A DNA stretch of 64,000 bases from Dromaius novaehollandiae (taxonomy: Eukaryota > Chordata > Aves > Casuariiformes > Dromaiidae). Positions within the stretch are counted from its first letter, which is position 1. Every line of letters starts with the position of its first letter. The position numbers were made by a program, and so were the translations under genes. This document shows, in pieces, positions 1-11,802 of this stretch. The stretch spans positions 21,633,501 through 21,697,500 of the forward strand of contig NC_088110.1 in NCBI RefSeq assembly GCF_036370855.1, in the 5' to 3' direction. The notes beneath the pieces were generated by a model, which saw only the letters and a program-made list of their open reading frames with translations, was not told the DNA's origin and ran no database searches.

Positions 1-3000
1 GCAGGGTTTCAGGTGTTAGCTTCCTGCCTCACAGGGACTTGAGACAATGATCTGCCTCTCATAAGCAGACAGTTTAGGCTCTTAGGGCTGAAGCCACAAA
101 AGGAAATAGCTGCCTAATTTGGGCTTAGCTCAGCATGTCTCAGTCCAAAATATAGATCTCTAATCTGCCCCTGCTTGGCAGGTGCCCAGCCAGAAAGCCC
201 CTGAAGTCCACCCGCACCTCCATTTCCACAGTAAGGATCCTGAGGCATCAGCATGTCCCCTTCTGCCGTGCTGGTGTGTCTGGGCAAGGTGCTCAAAACA
301 GCCCTGTGGAAGCAAAAATAGTGGAAGAGCAGAAAAGTGGCAGCGGAAATACGGATGCTCTGTCTTGCCTCGTCTGCATCCTTGGCATAGGGGCACCCCT
401 CAACAAAGCGTTGGGGTTCTCCTCTGTTGGGCCTCCCTTTTCCAGAGGCATCAGGCTACATGGGGAGGGCACTCTCGAGCCTCTCGTGCTGCTGCTCTTC
501 TTGGTGTGTTGTGTCCTCAGCCAGAGCGTGGCTCTCGGCATGGCCGAGCGGTGAGAGCATGTGTCTCCGAGGAGGAAGAACGGGGCTCTCAGCCGGGTTG
601 CAATGCATAGTTAGCATAAAGTACTTAATCTTTGGCTCAGGGATGACGGACACATCCGTGCCTCCAAGGTGAGTCCCCTAAGGACGTATGCGTTCAGGCT
701 GTTTCTGTCACACTCTGGGCAATGAATAAGTAGGTGCCAGGCAGCTGCCACAGTCTGTCGCAGTGAATCTGGGAGACACCTCCCTGCAGCCGGCAATTAA
801 AGCACCTAACTCCCCTTGAGGGATGGGGCTGCAGGCATGCCTCTTCCATGGGCATTTTCTCTGGGCCAGTCCTTCCCTGCTCGAGTGCCAGCTATTTTGA
901 AGCCTAGTCCAAGGTGCCTTTTTGTCTCCACAGACTGGAAAAGGAGCTTTGGCAGCAGCAGTCTGCATTGCACTGCAGGATGCCCTGGCTGCCTTGGCTC
1001 GTCAATGGATTTAACACTGCCTAATTTGCCTGAAGTTATGCGGGAGGCCTCTCACAGAGAGGGGATTGCACATGAGTCTTCTCTTTCTGCCAGAGCCGCT
1101 GCACCATCCTAGCTGGGGGGCCTTTGGTCTTTACACTGATTCCAAAAGAGATCAGCACACTACTAACTATTCACTAGCAAAGTATTTGTGCCAGTCTTTT
1201 CATGATCACTTAAATCCATAAAGAGAGAATTTGGTGTTTTTCCTCCCATTCCTTTATTCTATTATTTTTTTAGTACGACACAAAGCACTGCTGAAATTGC
1301 CTTTCTCTTGTCAATGAACTGGGAAGGAATGAACTTTGTGGAGCATGGTAGGCTTAAAAAAGAGAAAATCTGCCCTGAGTCTAGGAGACTGTTCACAGCA
1401 TTTAAGAGGACATCTACGGTCCCAAGCAACTCCATGACTAATCTGCCCTTTGTCATTAATTATGTCTTATCTATCTCAGCAGGGAGAGTAGGATTCACAA
1501 TACTCTAGTGTGTCTTCTTAATAGCTCATGCTAATGAAAAAAAGGTTGAGAACAAAACAAAATGAAGCAGAGAACAATGCCAGTAAAAAAAAAGGAGTCA
1601 CAAGGCCTATCCTTGCAAATTGGATCACACTTAGCCAAGGGAATAAATCATGGTGAGTTGCTCAAGGAGCATTGAGGAAGGTGGCAATTTGGTGGGGCTT
1701 TGCAGACCTCATGGGATTACGGTTAGGGTTATGTGTGCATGATATGAAGGAGAAGCATGATCTAAATCCTGGTTTGTAGTTTCTACTGTCAGGTAGGTTC
1801 CATTTCTCTGTTAGCTTCACTGGGCTGGATGTCCGTGACCTGACTTTTCTTGCATGTCTGTGTTTGTTTTCAAGCTCATTAATTAATTCCATAATTAAGG
1901 AGTAATATAAAACACAGATTCTCAGGGGTGGGATCTGAAACTTAGGGTACCTGTCTACCCAGTGAGCATCTTAGCTGGCACTCTGCAGTCATTCTCTTGC
2001 TAATACTCTTTTTCTGGCCTAAAGAAGCTTGATTTTTTTCTACATGGTGTCACCCAGAAGAGCCCAGAACCCAGAAAATAATGTGATGCTCCCCTGGGCA
2101 GTAAGAGATGCTTATCTGAACCCTGTCTGGTTGTGGAGAGAGCCAACAACAAGGTGCCCAGCTTCCTGAGTGAGGAAGGTAGGTTACTGTATACCAAAAG
2201 GTTTCTCTCCCTTCTATTAGGTGTGTTTTAAAGAGGGGGTGGGGGGCAAGTCCTCTCCGTCAGTGAAATGGGACACTTGTTTTTCCGCTTCTGTTTCATT
2301 ATCGTGAGTTCCTTCTCCCAAGGCTTCATGAAGGACATCACTCACTGCTGTTACAAAAGTCCTCAGACACCCGCAGGCTATATGGCCTCAGTGTTCCTAT
2401 GATTTAATGGCTTTTCTACCCTTGGAAGAGTTGTGGGAAGTCCCTAGACCACTGGTCTCCAGGAAGGTGCATCAGGGAAAGGCCTCGCACATTCTCCCTT
2501 CCTTACTCCGGCATCAGCCGCAGCAGGAGCCGAGGCACCAGGCTGGGCGAACCTTTGCCCCGGTGCGGGAAGGCCGTTCTCATGAGCAGGGAACCAGCAT
2601 CTGTCACGCACTTTGACTGCCAGCTCATAATAGTTTAATTTTTCCCTTTGTTCTTTGCCTTTTATCCTTTGATGACTTAACAGGCCACCCAAAACAGAGG
2701 AGATTCCTGTCTCTTCAGAGCAGGCACTTAGCAGCATCTTGAGCAGCAGCACAATATCAGAGAAAAGAAAAGCTGCCCTGACTTATGAGGAAAAGAGCAG
2801 CAACAAATCCCAGAAAGTCTATTTAAGTGTCGCTGTTTATTTTTGTTAGAGATTGAGTTACCTTCCCTTATAGGAATAACATTTTGGAGTCCTCCTTGGT
2901 TCCTCTATAATAAATCTCAGTTGTCCAAAGAAAAGGAGCAGGGCTCTTTGTCATTTTCCTTTGCTTTTGCTCCACTAGTGAGTGAAGGAAATGCCCCATG

Positions 3001-3801
3001 AAGAATCACATATAAGAGACCTGCTTTTGACGTTGTTGGCAAGTCTTTGGCACATCGGCTAGATAAATTACTGCCCTATCTCCGGGCAGTCAGAACACAA
3101 AGCCACAGCTCTCTGGTTTCTAATTGTAGACCAGCAGAACCTCTGCTATCAGGCAACACAGAGAAAAAAGAAAAGCAGAAGAAAGGCTAACAGCTGGATT
3201 TCAGTGAGGGTGGCAGTGAGGGGACTCCAGGTCCTGTTATGACTTCAAGCCATGTTTTGTCCCAGCGGTTGCCAACAACCACACAGACAAAATGTTGTTG
3301 CTGGTATTGTGGCTGCTTGGGAATTATGGGCTTTGTTTCTCAGTGTGGGCAAACAATAATGCAAAATTGCACCCAGGGCTCTTCAATTCTCTGTTAGTGG
3401 ATGGCATTTGGGCTTAAGTACAGCAGAGGGACCTCAGGGAAGAGCAGACTGATGGTGAAGACTAAGACTTCAAAGAAGTTCTGAAATGGCTCTTCTCATC
3501 CCTTTTCTGAGCAGCTTTTCATTGAGATTTGCTGCTGTGGGCTAAATTGCTTGGAAGTGTTTGGCTGATAGAACAGCTGGAACTGGTAATCTCCAGCATC
3601 CAACAGGCTCTCTTCTGATGATCATTTTTTGCAATCATTCCTTATTTTCCCCATGATGCTCCAAAAGGTTTTGACAAAGGAAAACCATTTTTGCGTAATC
3701 GTGAATATGCACAGCTAGACAAACTGGGTTTATCCAACTAGGCCAGGATCACATAGGCAAGGGAGGAGCAAAAAAAAAATGGTGTGCAAACCTGGCTGCA
3801 G

Positions 3802-3810
3802 CAAAGTCCA
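3802..3810 (+). promoter_or_regulatory. HNF4-type binding motif (CAAAGTCCA)
   Basis: The site reads gcagCAAAGTCCAggg, an exact match to the HNF4-selective core CAAAGTCCA known for HNF4A. It lies about 20 kb upstream of HNF4B exon 1. A second exact copy occurs at 11794-11802. Any enhancer or autoregulatory role is inferred. Confidence 0.3.
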
Positions 3811-5575
3811 GGGACCTTCTATCATTTTTAGACTGAGTTCCTAGGGAGCTTAATCTTCCGTGCTGTGTTGCTGGGTGTCTGCTGTGATACTGAAGTGTCA
3901 CCCCCCACCGCCTGCTCTTGCAAGAGTGATGACCAAGAGCAGCATGAACAGCCTGAGGCTACCTCTGCACCGGGTTGTCCTTGGTGCCAGGACAAGTTCC
4001 CTGGGTGGTAACTGTAATGCTTTGCTGTTGTAGGCAAGCAGCTGCAGCAGTCAGGGTGTCGGGCCCTTGTTTCTCAGCACCTTTCTCTTTATCCCTGACT
4101 GCTTCTCTAAGGGTTAAGAGGGAACAGTGCTGGGAAACACAGCTACAAATAAATATCTGCAAGGAGGCAGAGGCAAAGATACTTACTCAGCATTGAATAT
4201 GATTGTTGAGCTAGAAGTATCTTTCTTTGGGAACCTAGCATGCCGCTCATTGATAGACTTGATTTAAAAAATGGTGAGTATTCAGCACTTTCTTCTGGGT
4301 ATTTTTATTTCAGCTGCCTCTGTCTGGTTCCTCAATATTGTTTGACTTTTCTGAGTATCTTGCCATAAAGGCGTTGCACTTTGAGTGGCATTCATCCATG
4401 ACAGTAATGTATATTGCTCCCTCTCTGTAGTATCCAGGTAACCCTTGAGTATAGCCATAATGTAAAGCTGATCAAATAATCAAGAAAATGGTTGTTTTAG
4501 GTTTTACAAGACAGGAAATGGGAAAGGTTTTCCTCATTTTCAGCCTCCATCTCTCCTTGGTGGGGTTTAAGATTTACAAGAATTTGGAGGGTGTATTGTT
4601 CAGCAAAAGCATTTCCCTAGATTAGACTGTGCTCATTTTTTGGTCTCCTTTAAAAATATTATAAAAAATTTCACCAGACCATGAAACTCAGAATGTCAAG
4701 CTAGAGTCTTACCAAAATAATCCAGGTTTGGGGGATCTTGTCATGCTACATAGATTCTTTGGCAAAGACAAGTTTTATTATGGATGGAGCCGCTGCAGAA
4801 CCACATTAGAAAAGGATATTGTTACAACACTTTCAATGTCAACAATGCTACTTGAAAAGGAATAATTTGTTCCAGATGGCTATTAAGAATGTCTGTCTTT
4901 TCTAGAATGGATTCTTTTTTTGTTTAGATGATTTATTCTAATAAAATTTGGGATAATTTAGATTTCTGTCAAATGATTAGTAAACATGAAGATAAAGTTA
5001 TTTGCAGAAAAGGAAGTCTGAAAGGCTACTTTCATTTAATTAGATTAGGTGGCTTTTCATATTGCTCTTATTTCTTTTACCTCAAGTAGCATAGCAAATT
5101 TTGCTTCATGAAAGAGATGGTGGAGTACAGTTACTGCAGACATTAGAGCTGCTGTGTCATATCTAGGGCTTTTCCACACCATAGGCAAGTCTGTAACTGC
5201 ATGTAATAACAGCCACTGAGTGTGATTTTGAGACACTTTAATTAAATATATCTCAATTTTTGATATATGTCATACCTGCTTATCTCACCACAGCTGTGTG
5301 TCAGCCGGGCACCGAATTGAAGCCAACTTGCTCAAAACGGAGTTAAAAAGATATTTTAAATTTGGCTTTGCTCCTGTGCTTGAGCAGGTTTGCAGGAAGT
5401 CAAAGTGCTGTTACGTCTGGCTAAAGGTACGGTCAGCTTACGGTGGCTTGGCTCCTCCGAGCTGCCCTTAGGCCATGAATCATCCTGTCTCTGAGCATCC
5501 CTTCTTTGTCCTCGTGCTCTGAGAACACCGAAAATCTGTGTAACACAGATGAGGACCCATCAGGTATCTCCCTTT

Positions 5576-5637
5576 CAGCACTGATGTCCTTCTGTACCAA
5601 ATAATCCAGCACTGATGTCCTTCTGTACCAAATTATC
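5576..5637 (+). repeat. Tandem duplication, 31-bp unit, two copies
   Basis: The unit beginning CAGCACTGATGTCC occurs at 5576-5606 and again at 5607-5637 with one visible substitution (AATAATC against AATTATC). The near-identity points to a fairly recent local duplication. It is non-coding. Confidence 0.9.
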
Positions 5638-7544
5638 CTGTGTCTGAAGGGCAGTGGGCAATGGGAACCTAATACCATCACCTGGATAGTGCCCAAGAGC
5701 AACAGCACAGGTAAAATACTGCTGGAGCAGAGCCCCACATGGAGGGGTTTTCCACTACCTCTCCAGGTTTTGGGCTCGGATCAGCACATGGTTCTGTGTC
5801 TGTCCCACGCCACTGTCCCCAGGCATGGCAGAGGGAATGGAGGGCACCATGAAGTGTCTCGGCTACTTGTCCATTCTACTTAAGACATGCTGTGTCTGGG
5901 CTTTCTGCTTGGGCCGTTGCTTGGGGGCTTTGAACCAGGCATCGTCTATAGGCACCAGAGTTACTGGGAACTGCTAGGTGTGGGGACGTCACTGGGATTC
6001 AGGGCAGCTGGATCGAGATGTCACTTGTGTTGAGTGCAACCTGCGGTGACCTCCACCAACATGCCCCCACAATTCCCTCCCTGCTGTCCACAGCAGCACC
6101 TTTCCAGCCACCAGACTTTCTCTCTGAAGGTTTCATTTTGCTGCGTGGGTTTCTCCAGCAGGCACCAGTTAAACTGCTCACTGAAAGGCTTTCAAAGACG
6201 TTCTCCAGCATTTGTGGCCGCTGAGCGTCAAGTGGTGGAAGGGCTTGAGGAGGTTTGTTAGTACTGGCCGACCAGATTCCTGTTTCTTGTTTGAAATAGA
6301 TCTGCAGCTGGTTGGTTAACAAAATATTATGATCAAGATAGATAACTACCTGAGCCACCTCGCCAAGCCAGAGAGTCATAACGGGGTTCCAGAAAAGCCA
6401 ATATTAAATCCAGAGACATCAACATTAGTGAAGTAGAACTAAATTATCTCCAGCTGGCTCCGGCTCTTGCCCAAGGCACAGAAATAAGTAGCTCCCTTCA
6501 GAAGAAGAGAAGATGAAGGCTGAGTTAATGAGCACCATAACAAAGCTTGTACCTCAGGTCACTTTCTTCTTCCAATTTTGCCATGTTCAGTCAATGACCA
6601 CTTTGTTTGCTCCAGATATCTTCCCCCATCTTCTCCCATGGTGAGGAAGAAAACAGCCAGCAACATCAAGTAGGGTCAGGGAAGTGAGCTGACCTGCTTC
6701 CAGGGGAGGGTTGGCTTAGGTGACCTGCACATAGGCATGATTAGCTACAAATGCTTTTAGTCTAACGTTATTAAGTGCAAGTTTTGAAATGTGTAGGGAA
6801 AATGATACATAAACACTGGCCATTGCTCTCAGGTAAATGCCTTTTAGAATAGCAAAATATGGGCAAACTGGAAATCATCCTCAACTAAACCTGAATATTC
6901 AGAAACTATCATGATGTGTGTCTTTCTGGTCAGTTCTTATGATGAAACGGAAGATAATTTTAAAAGAAATAGAGATTTCAGATGTGAACCGTGTGCTGTT
7001 TACTGCTGTGACATTTATTTTATGCCCTCGTATGCAGTGTCCTGATTCCACTATTAATTCCAACTAGTGTGCATAGAAAACCCTACTCCCCAAATGAATC
7101 TGTGCATAAAAGCATCCTCACCAAAAATTCCTCTCTTTTACTGATACCTCACTTAGGATTAGACACCTTTCTCTTGTTTGGAAAGCTTCATGAAAGCAAA
7201 ATGCCCAGCAGGTGCTATGCTCTGGGGGAAGAGTTGTACAAAAGGCTTTACTTTTGAGTGGAAGCCTGAAGAAAGGGAAAGCTTCCTAACTGCACATAGA
7301 GGTGCAGAAAGATGTAGCTACTTACAAGAAGTCTGTGCTTGCCCAGCACTTTGGGCATTCTGATGGGTGAAGTAGCGATGGGAATAATGAGGCATGGAAA
7401 CATAAATTCAGTTGGCCTGGATCAGGGGGTGAGTAATTATCCCTATGGGAAGATAGCAGGTGGCTTATTTACTGGGCTGTATCTGCAATAAGCAATTAAA
7501 GAAAAAAAAAATCTGTTCCACATCATCCATTTCTTCTTTTCCAG

Positions 7545-7671
7545 GATACTCCTCCAGCTTGTCTCTCTGATACTGCGACCTGGAGACAAGTCATTTCTCT
7601 AATGAGGCTGTGCAAACATCATGTGTTCCTACGTGGAAAGAAGTGGAGATGGCCAGGAGCAACAGGGCACA
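7545..7671 (+). other. Exon-like segment, possible alternative first or upstream exon
   Basis: A pyrimidine-rich acceptor (TTCTTCTTTTCCAG) precedes 127 bases ending in the near-ideal donor CACA|GTAAGT. One frame is open throughout and contains an ATG that begins MRLCKHHVFLRGKKW. The segment ends in phase 1, the phase needed to splice onto HNF4B exon 2. It could be an alternative HNF4B exon, a non-coding RNA exon or chance. No family similarity is recognised beyond the first few residues. Confidence 0.2.
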
Positions 7672-10600
7672 GTAAGTAACATCCGGAAACATCTCCTGAC
7701 TCTCTTGTTTTATTTTCTATGAGATTCTGCTTTGTTCCAGTCCAAAATGAATCTGTTTCCAGTGACTAGAGAACAGGCATATTAAAGTTGCAAGAAATAA
7801 AGCTTGGAATCAGCTCTGCTAAATGACTCATATCTCTGCTGCCATCTTGAGTAAGAGGAAAGCCTGAGCATCTGATCAACATTTTGCTGTTTGATTGAAC
7901 TGCTTAAAGTGGATTTTGTTAAATTAGCCAGGTCAAACTGATACCTGATGTGCAGTGTGTTGTGAAGCCTCTGTTTGCACCAGGAAGGGTTACCATGTTC
8001 AGCAGTGCTTCGGGGTATCCGTGGCTGAACGCTGAGTGTCCTTTTGCTAGTACAAGCTAACAGCAAATGAAATGTAAATCATGCGGTTTATGTGCTCTTC
8101 TGTGCCTGCCTCATGCATTATTAAGAACATGATTTCTTTAAGCCCTGAATGGATTTAATTGCACTGAATTCTGTTCAAAATTATGGTCAATCCAGAATAA
8201 CCCTGCTTTAGGAGAGCTGATTTCACTAGTGTTGGTGTAGATTTGCAAATGCACAGTTAAGAATATGTTTTTTCTCCTTACATCTGGTCATTTCACCCTG
8301 GTGGTCAGCTATGCAGCACCCTGAAGATTTGTCTATAGATTCTCAAGGTTTGTAGAGATCTCTGATTGCCATTAAAGTATAGCAATAAAGTAATTTTTGA
8401 AGATATGGACTTCATTATTTAATTTATACAACTTGCGGTTTTGGCATAGTACGCATTGCTTTCTCTGAAAACCACTTATCATTATTGCTTTTGTCTGGGA
8501 TTTATTTTTCAAGCAAGGATTAGACTAGATTTCTGTAAAAGATTAAATATACTGGAGCAGAAAAGTGTGGTTTAGCAATGCATAACAGATTGTCGTCTCC
8601 AGCGCATGCAGTGAATACTGATTGGTTTCTTAATACTTTGAACTAAACTCAGCTATCAGTTATGCCATTATACAACTGTTAGACTGGAAATAACTCCATT
8701 TATATGGGTGGAGTTACTCCTCATTTATACTTCTAGAAAAGCAAGGTTGGGATTTGACACGTGTATTCCCAAGTCAGTTTTGACTGGCAGCAATATGGAG
8801 CAGAGTGGAAAAAAAGAAGTGCAGAGGGTGTTCACATTAGATTGTTCATGGAAAATATAAGCAATATGCTGTGCATCACTGATAATGAAAATGCAAAAGG
8901 CGAAGAAATGTGTCCAGTTTCCTCCAGTATCACAAAAACTAATAAATCACTCTCTTCCATTAGTTCAAAGTACAATGCAACGGCTGTTTGGCATGAAATG
9001 TTTAAACAGCAATGGGACTCTTTGTGATTATTCTCTGTTTTAGGGAGAATAAAATACAAATATTTCTAGTACAATAAGAATTCATTAAAGTTCGCTATTG
9101 CCTGGGGAAATGTGCCTTATGGCTGTGTTTCCATCAACTCTCCTGGAAAAGAATGGACGTAATTAATGCTGCGTATTCTTCTAAGTAGAAAATTAGGCCA
9201 AAAGACTTAAACAGAATATTGCAACTATTGAATGCATATCATCTACTGCTGTCAGCCTGGTTATTCATGGGGGCAAACATAATTTAGAAAGTCATAAAGG
9301 GGAGTAAGCAGAGGTATTGGAGGTGGCCAGTCAGCATGACTTCAGAATTCACGTGGTTCAGGCTAGTTACCGTCTGAGGAAGCAGCTCCTGTCTTCTGTA
9401 TTGTTGTCAAGAGTTCAGAGGCAGAAAGATGAGATGGCCTATGTTGTAAAAATGGGAAAACAAAGTCCCGGTGGTGGTATTTCTCGTGCTTTTATAAGTA
9501 CCTTTTATATGTGTCAGTGAAATTCTGGTCAAAACGAATTAATTTCAAATGGATGGTGTTTCATACTATATAAGCTAGTGGCCAGCTTGTTGGATCTGAA
9601 GCTAAATTATTTTCAGTAATTGCCATGGACTCTCTTCTTTTGCATAAAGGAATCAGTACTGCAGGTCAGCTGCTTGGTACCTCTTAAAGTGGTTAGAGGC
9701 ATTATTAAACTCCCTCATACGCAGTGCAATCTGGATTCAGGTGCATCTCATAACACAGTAGCCTGATCCAGCGGGAAAGATGCATCTGGGATGGAAGGTA
9801 TCTGGCTTCTGCTTCCTGGACAGCTTGCTTCCCTCTTCTATTTTCCTTTCTACCTTTTGTCTGCTTTGTTTATTGTAGGCAGGGCCTGGCTCTTACTTTA
9901 TTTCTGAACTGCACCTGGTCTGGAAGAATCCACCCCCTAAGTGCTGCTGAAATATAAATAAGAGCAATAAAGAGCCTTTTCCCTCTGCTAATATTTCATG
10001 GGTGTTTTTATGCAGAATTTTGGCCTGGGGAAAAGTATAATTGGCAGGCAGCTTTTAACTGGGAGGCCACACTGACCTATTTCAGCATAGGACCGCAGAA
10101 TAACAAACCCATGTTATGCTCTAAACATAACTGAAATCAGAAGCGAAGCCTGGGTTTGAGAACTCCGCCAGGATTTAACTTCTTTTTCCTGAAATGTCTG
10201 GGGGGGTGGAAATAAAACAGAGGGACAGGGATCAGGTTCTTCCACATGGGCAATGGAAAAGTAGCTGAAGCTGGGAATATGAGTGTATTATCTGCTATTG
10301 CTGTGCCTCTACAGATCATCCCATTAACACCGTTCCTGCCCCTCCTGACCCCTGCACATGGATTCCTGAAAGCAATTGTCTCTGGTCACCTCTAAGCACT
10401 TTTATATATAGGCACGAAGCCTTGCACTTGCTAGTGGCTACCAAGTTTCTGAGACCTCCGTTTTCTGCCAGACTCCCAAAGGCCTGAAAGGGCTGTTTGC
10501 AGGCTGGGCAGATGCCTGTCCCGAGCACCTCCAGGCTGACGGGGAGCCCTCTGTGCGGGTGACGAGCCTGATCACGGGCTGCAGGGTCGGTCTCGTTCAC

Positions 10601-11137
10601 TGATACTTCATCAGCTACAGGACAACTCACGTGCACAGGTTGTGAGTGAGTCATGCAGTCGTACCCGGTATTTTGTCACTCCTCAGCACGAGGAAAAGCA
10701 GGATGAGAACCCGGAGCCCTCCTTACCAGCTTGTTGGTTTTTCTGTGAATGGAAGAAGCTGAATCTATGCGTTTAACTCCAGGTTAGGGGTTCTGCAACA
10801 CCAGTCACAGCATAAACCCAGAACAGGGCAGGGCAGGGCTTCCCAGACCTTTTTGCTCTGGGCAATGACAATCCAGGAGCCATGCAAGGATGTTCAACAG
10901 CCTCACGGTCACAGCCTGGTCCTGTCGAGGCAGTGGGTGTTCAAAGGCAGTGGAGAGGGGTGAAGGACGGGAACGACGACTCTCATATCCATGTGTCTCT
11001 GCCAGTAGTTAGTTCTCAAACCATTGCAAAATCCTAATACCGTAAGACATTGAATATTCTCTTCTTTCTCTCTCAAGATGTGTAGTAAATGTCACTGCCT
11101 TAAAAATAATTTTTTTGAATGTGTTTCTAATTTACAG

Positions 11138-11229
11138 CAAGTAACCCAGAGACAATGATTCAGTAAGGCTGATGGGATTTTTCCCCCTGATATTACTGTT
11201 GCACAAGCAGAAGTACCAACAGCTCCATG
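11138..11229 (+). other. Exon-like segment without an open frame
   Basis: The acceptor GTTTCTAATTTACAG and the strong donor CCATG|GTAAGT bound 92 bases that contain stops in all three frames. It could be an exon of a long non-coding RNA or of an untranslated leader. Splice signals are the only evidence. Confidence 0.18.
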
Positions 11230-11461
11230 GTAAGTGCCCTGGCTGTTAGGGCAAGCCAGTGCTGAGCTTTCCAGCAACATTTCTTCAGACTGACTGAATG
11301 ACCAAGCTGGGGGAGAAGGGGAATGAGGAAAACTTTTTTTTGTTTTGTTTTGTTTTTAATTCTTGCAATTCAGTGTGGAGCAGCATGGACTGCAGAATTG
11401 ACAGAAATGTCTTGCAAAACATTGTCATTATTTAGAAATTGAAGTTTGGGGTGAGACATTT

Positions 11462-11476
11462 CCCCCCCCCCCCCCC
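11462..11476 (+). repeat. Homopolymer C run (15)
   Basis: Fifteen consecutive C residues follow GAGACATTT. The length may vary between individuals or be affected by sequencing error. Confidence 0.9.
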
Positions 11477-11793
11477 TTGAGCCCTCACCCCTCTTTTACT
11501 CTTAGGCAAAGGCAGATGATCATGAAATTATTCAGGCTGAGAACGGCCTCAGCATCTGGAGGCTTGCAGATGGTCATTTTTGATTCATCAAATTGGCTGG
11601 AGGGTGTTGTGGGATAGTTTGTATTTGGTTCAGCCTAAAACAGTGCGGTCATGGTAATAATGACAAAAAAGAATCGCTTTCCAAGTAGGGCCATGATGAA
11701 CAGAGAGGAGTTTTCTCCTTTGTTGCCTTCTTCTCAGATGGGTTCCCTGAGCTATCGGACATGTTGGGTGGAAAATTCTATTAAAATGGAGGC

Positions 11794-11802
11794 CAAAGTC
11801 CA
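11794..11802 (+). promoter_or_regulatory. HNF4-type binding motif (CAAAGTCCA), second copy
   Basis: The site reads ggccCAAAGTCCAcac without the first c of the flank being fixed; the core CAAAGTCCA is an exact match to the HNF4-selective motif. It lies about 11.8 kb upstream of HNF4B and about 0.6 kb downstream of an exon-like segment at 11138-11229. Function is inference. Confidence 0.3.

Noticed and set aside
182-610. Forward open frame of 142 codons at the left edge
   Set aside because: Competing open frames overlap it on both strands, and the cysteine- and serine-rich translation matches no known family.
2044-2100. ATG GTG TCA segment ending in CA|GTAAGA, recalling the MVS start of P2-type HNF4A
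   Set aside because: The end phase is 0, so it cannot join HNF4B exon 2 in frame, and the peptide shares only the first three residues with HNF4A P2.
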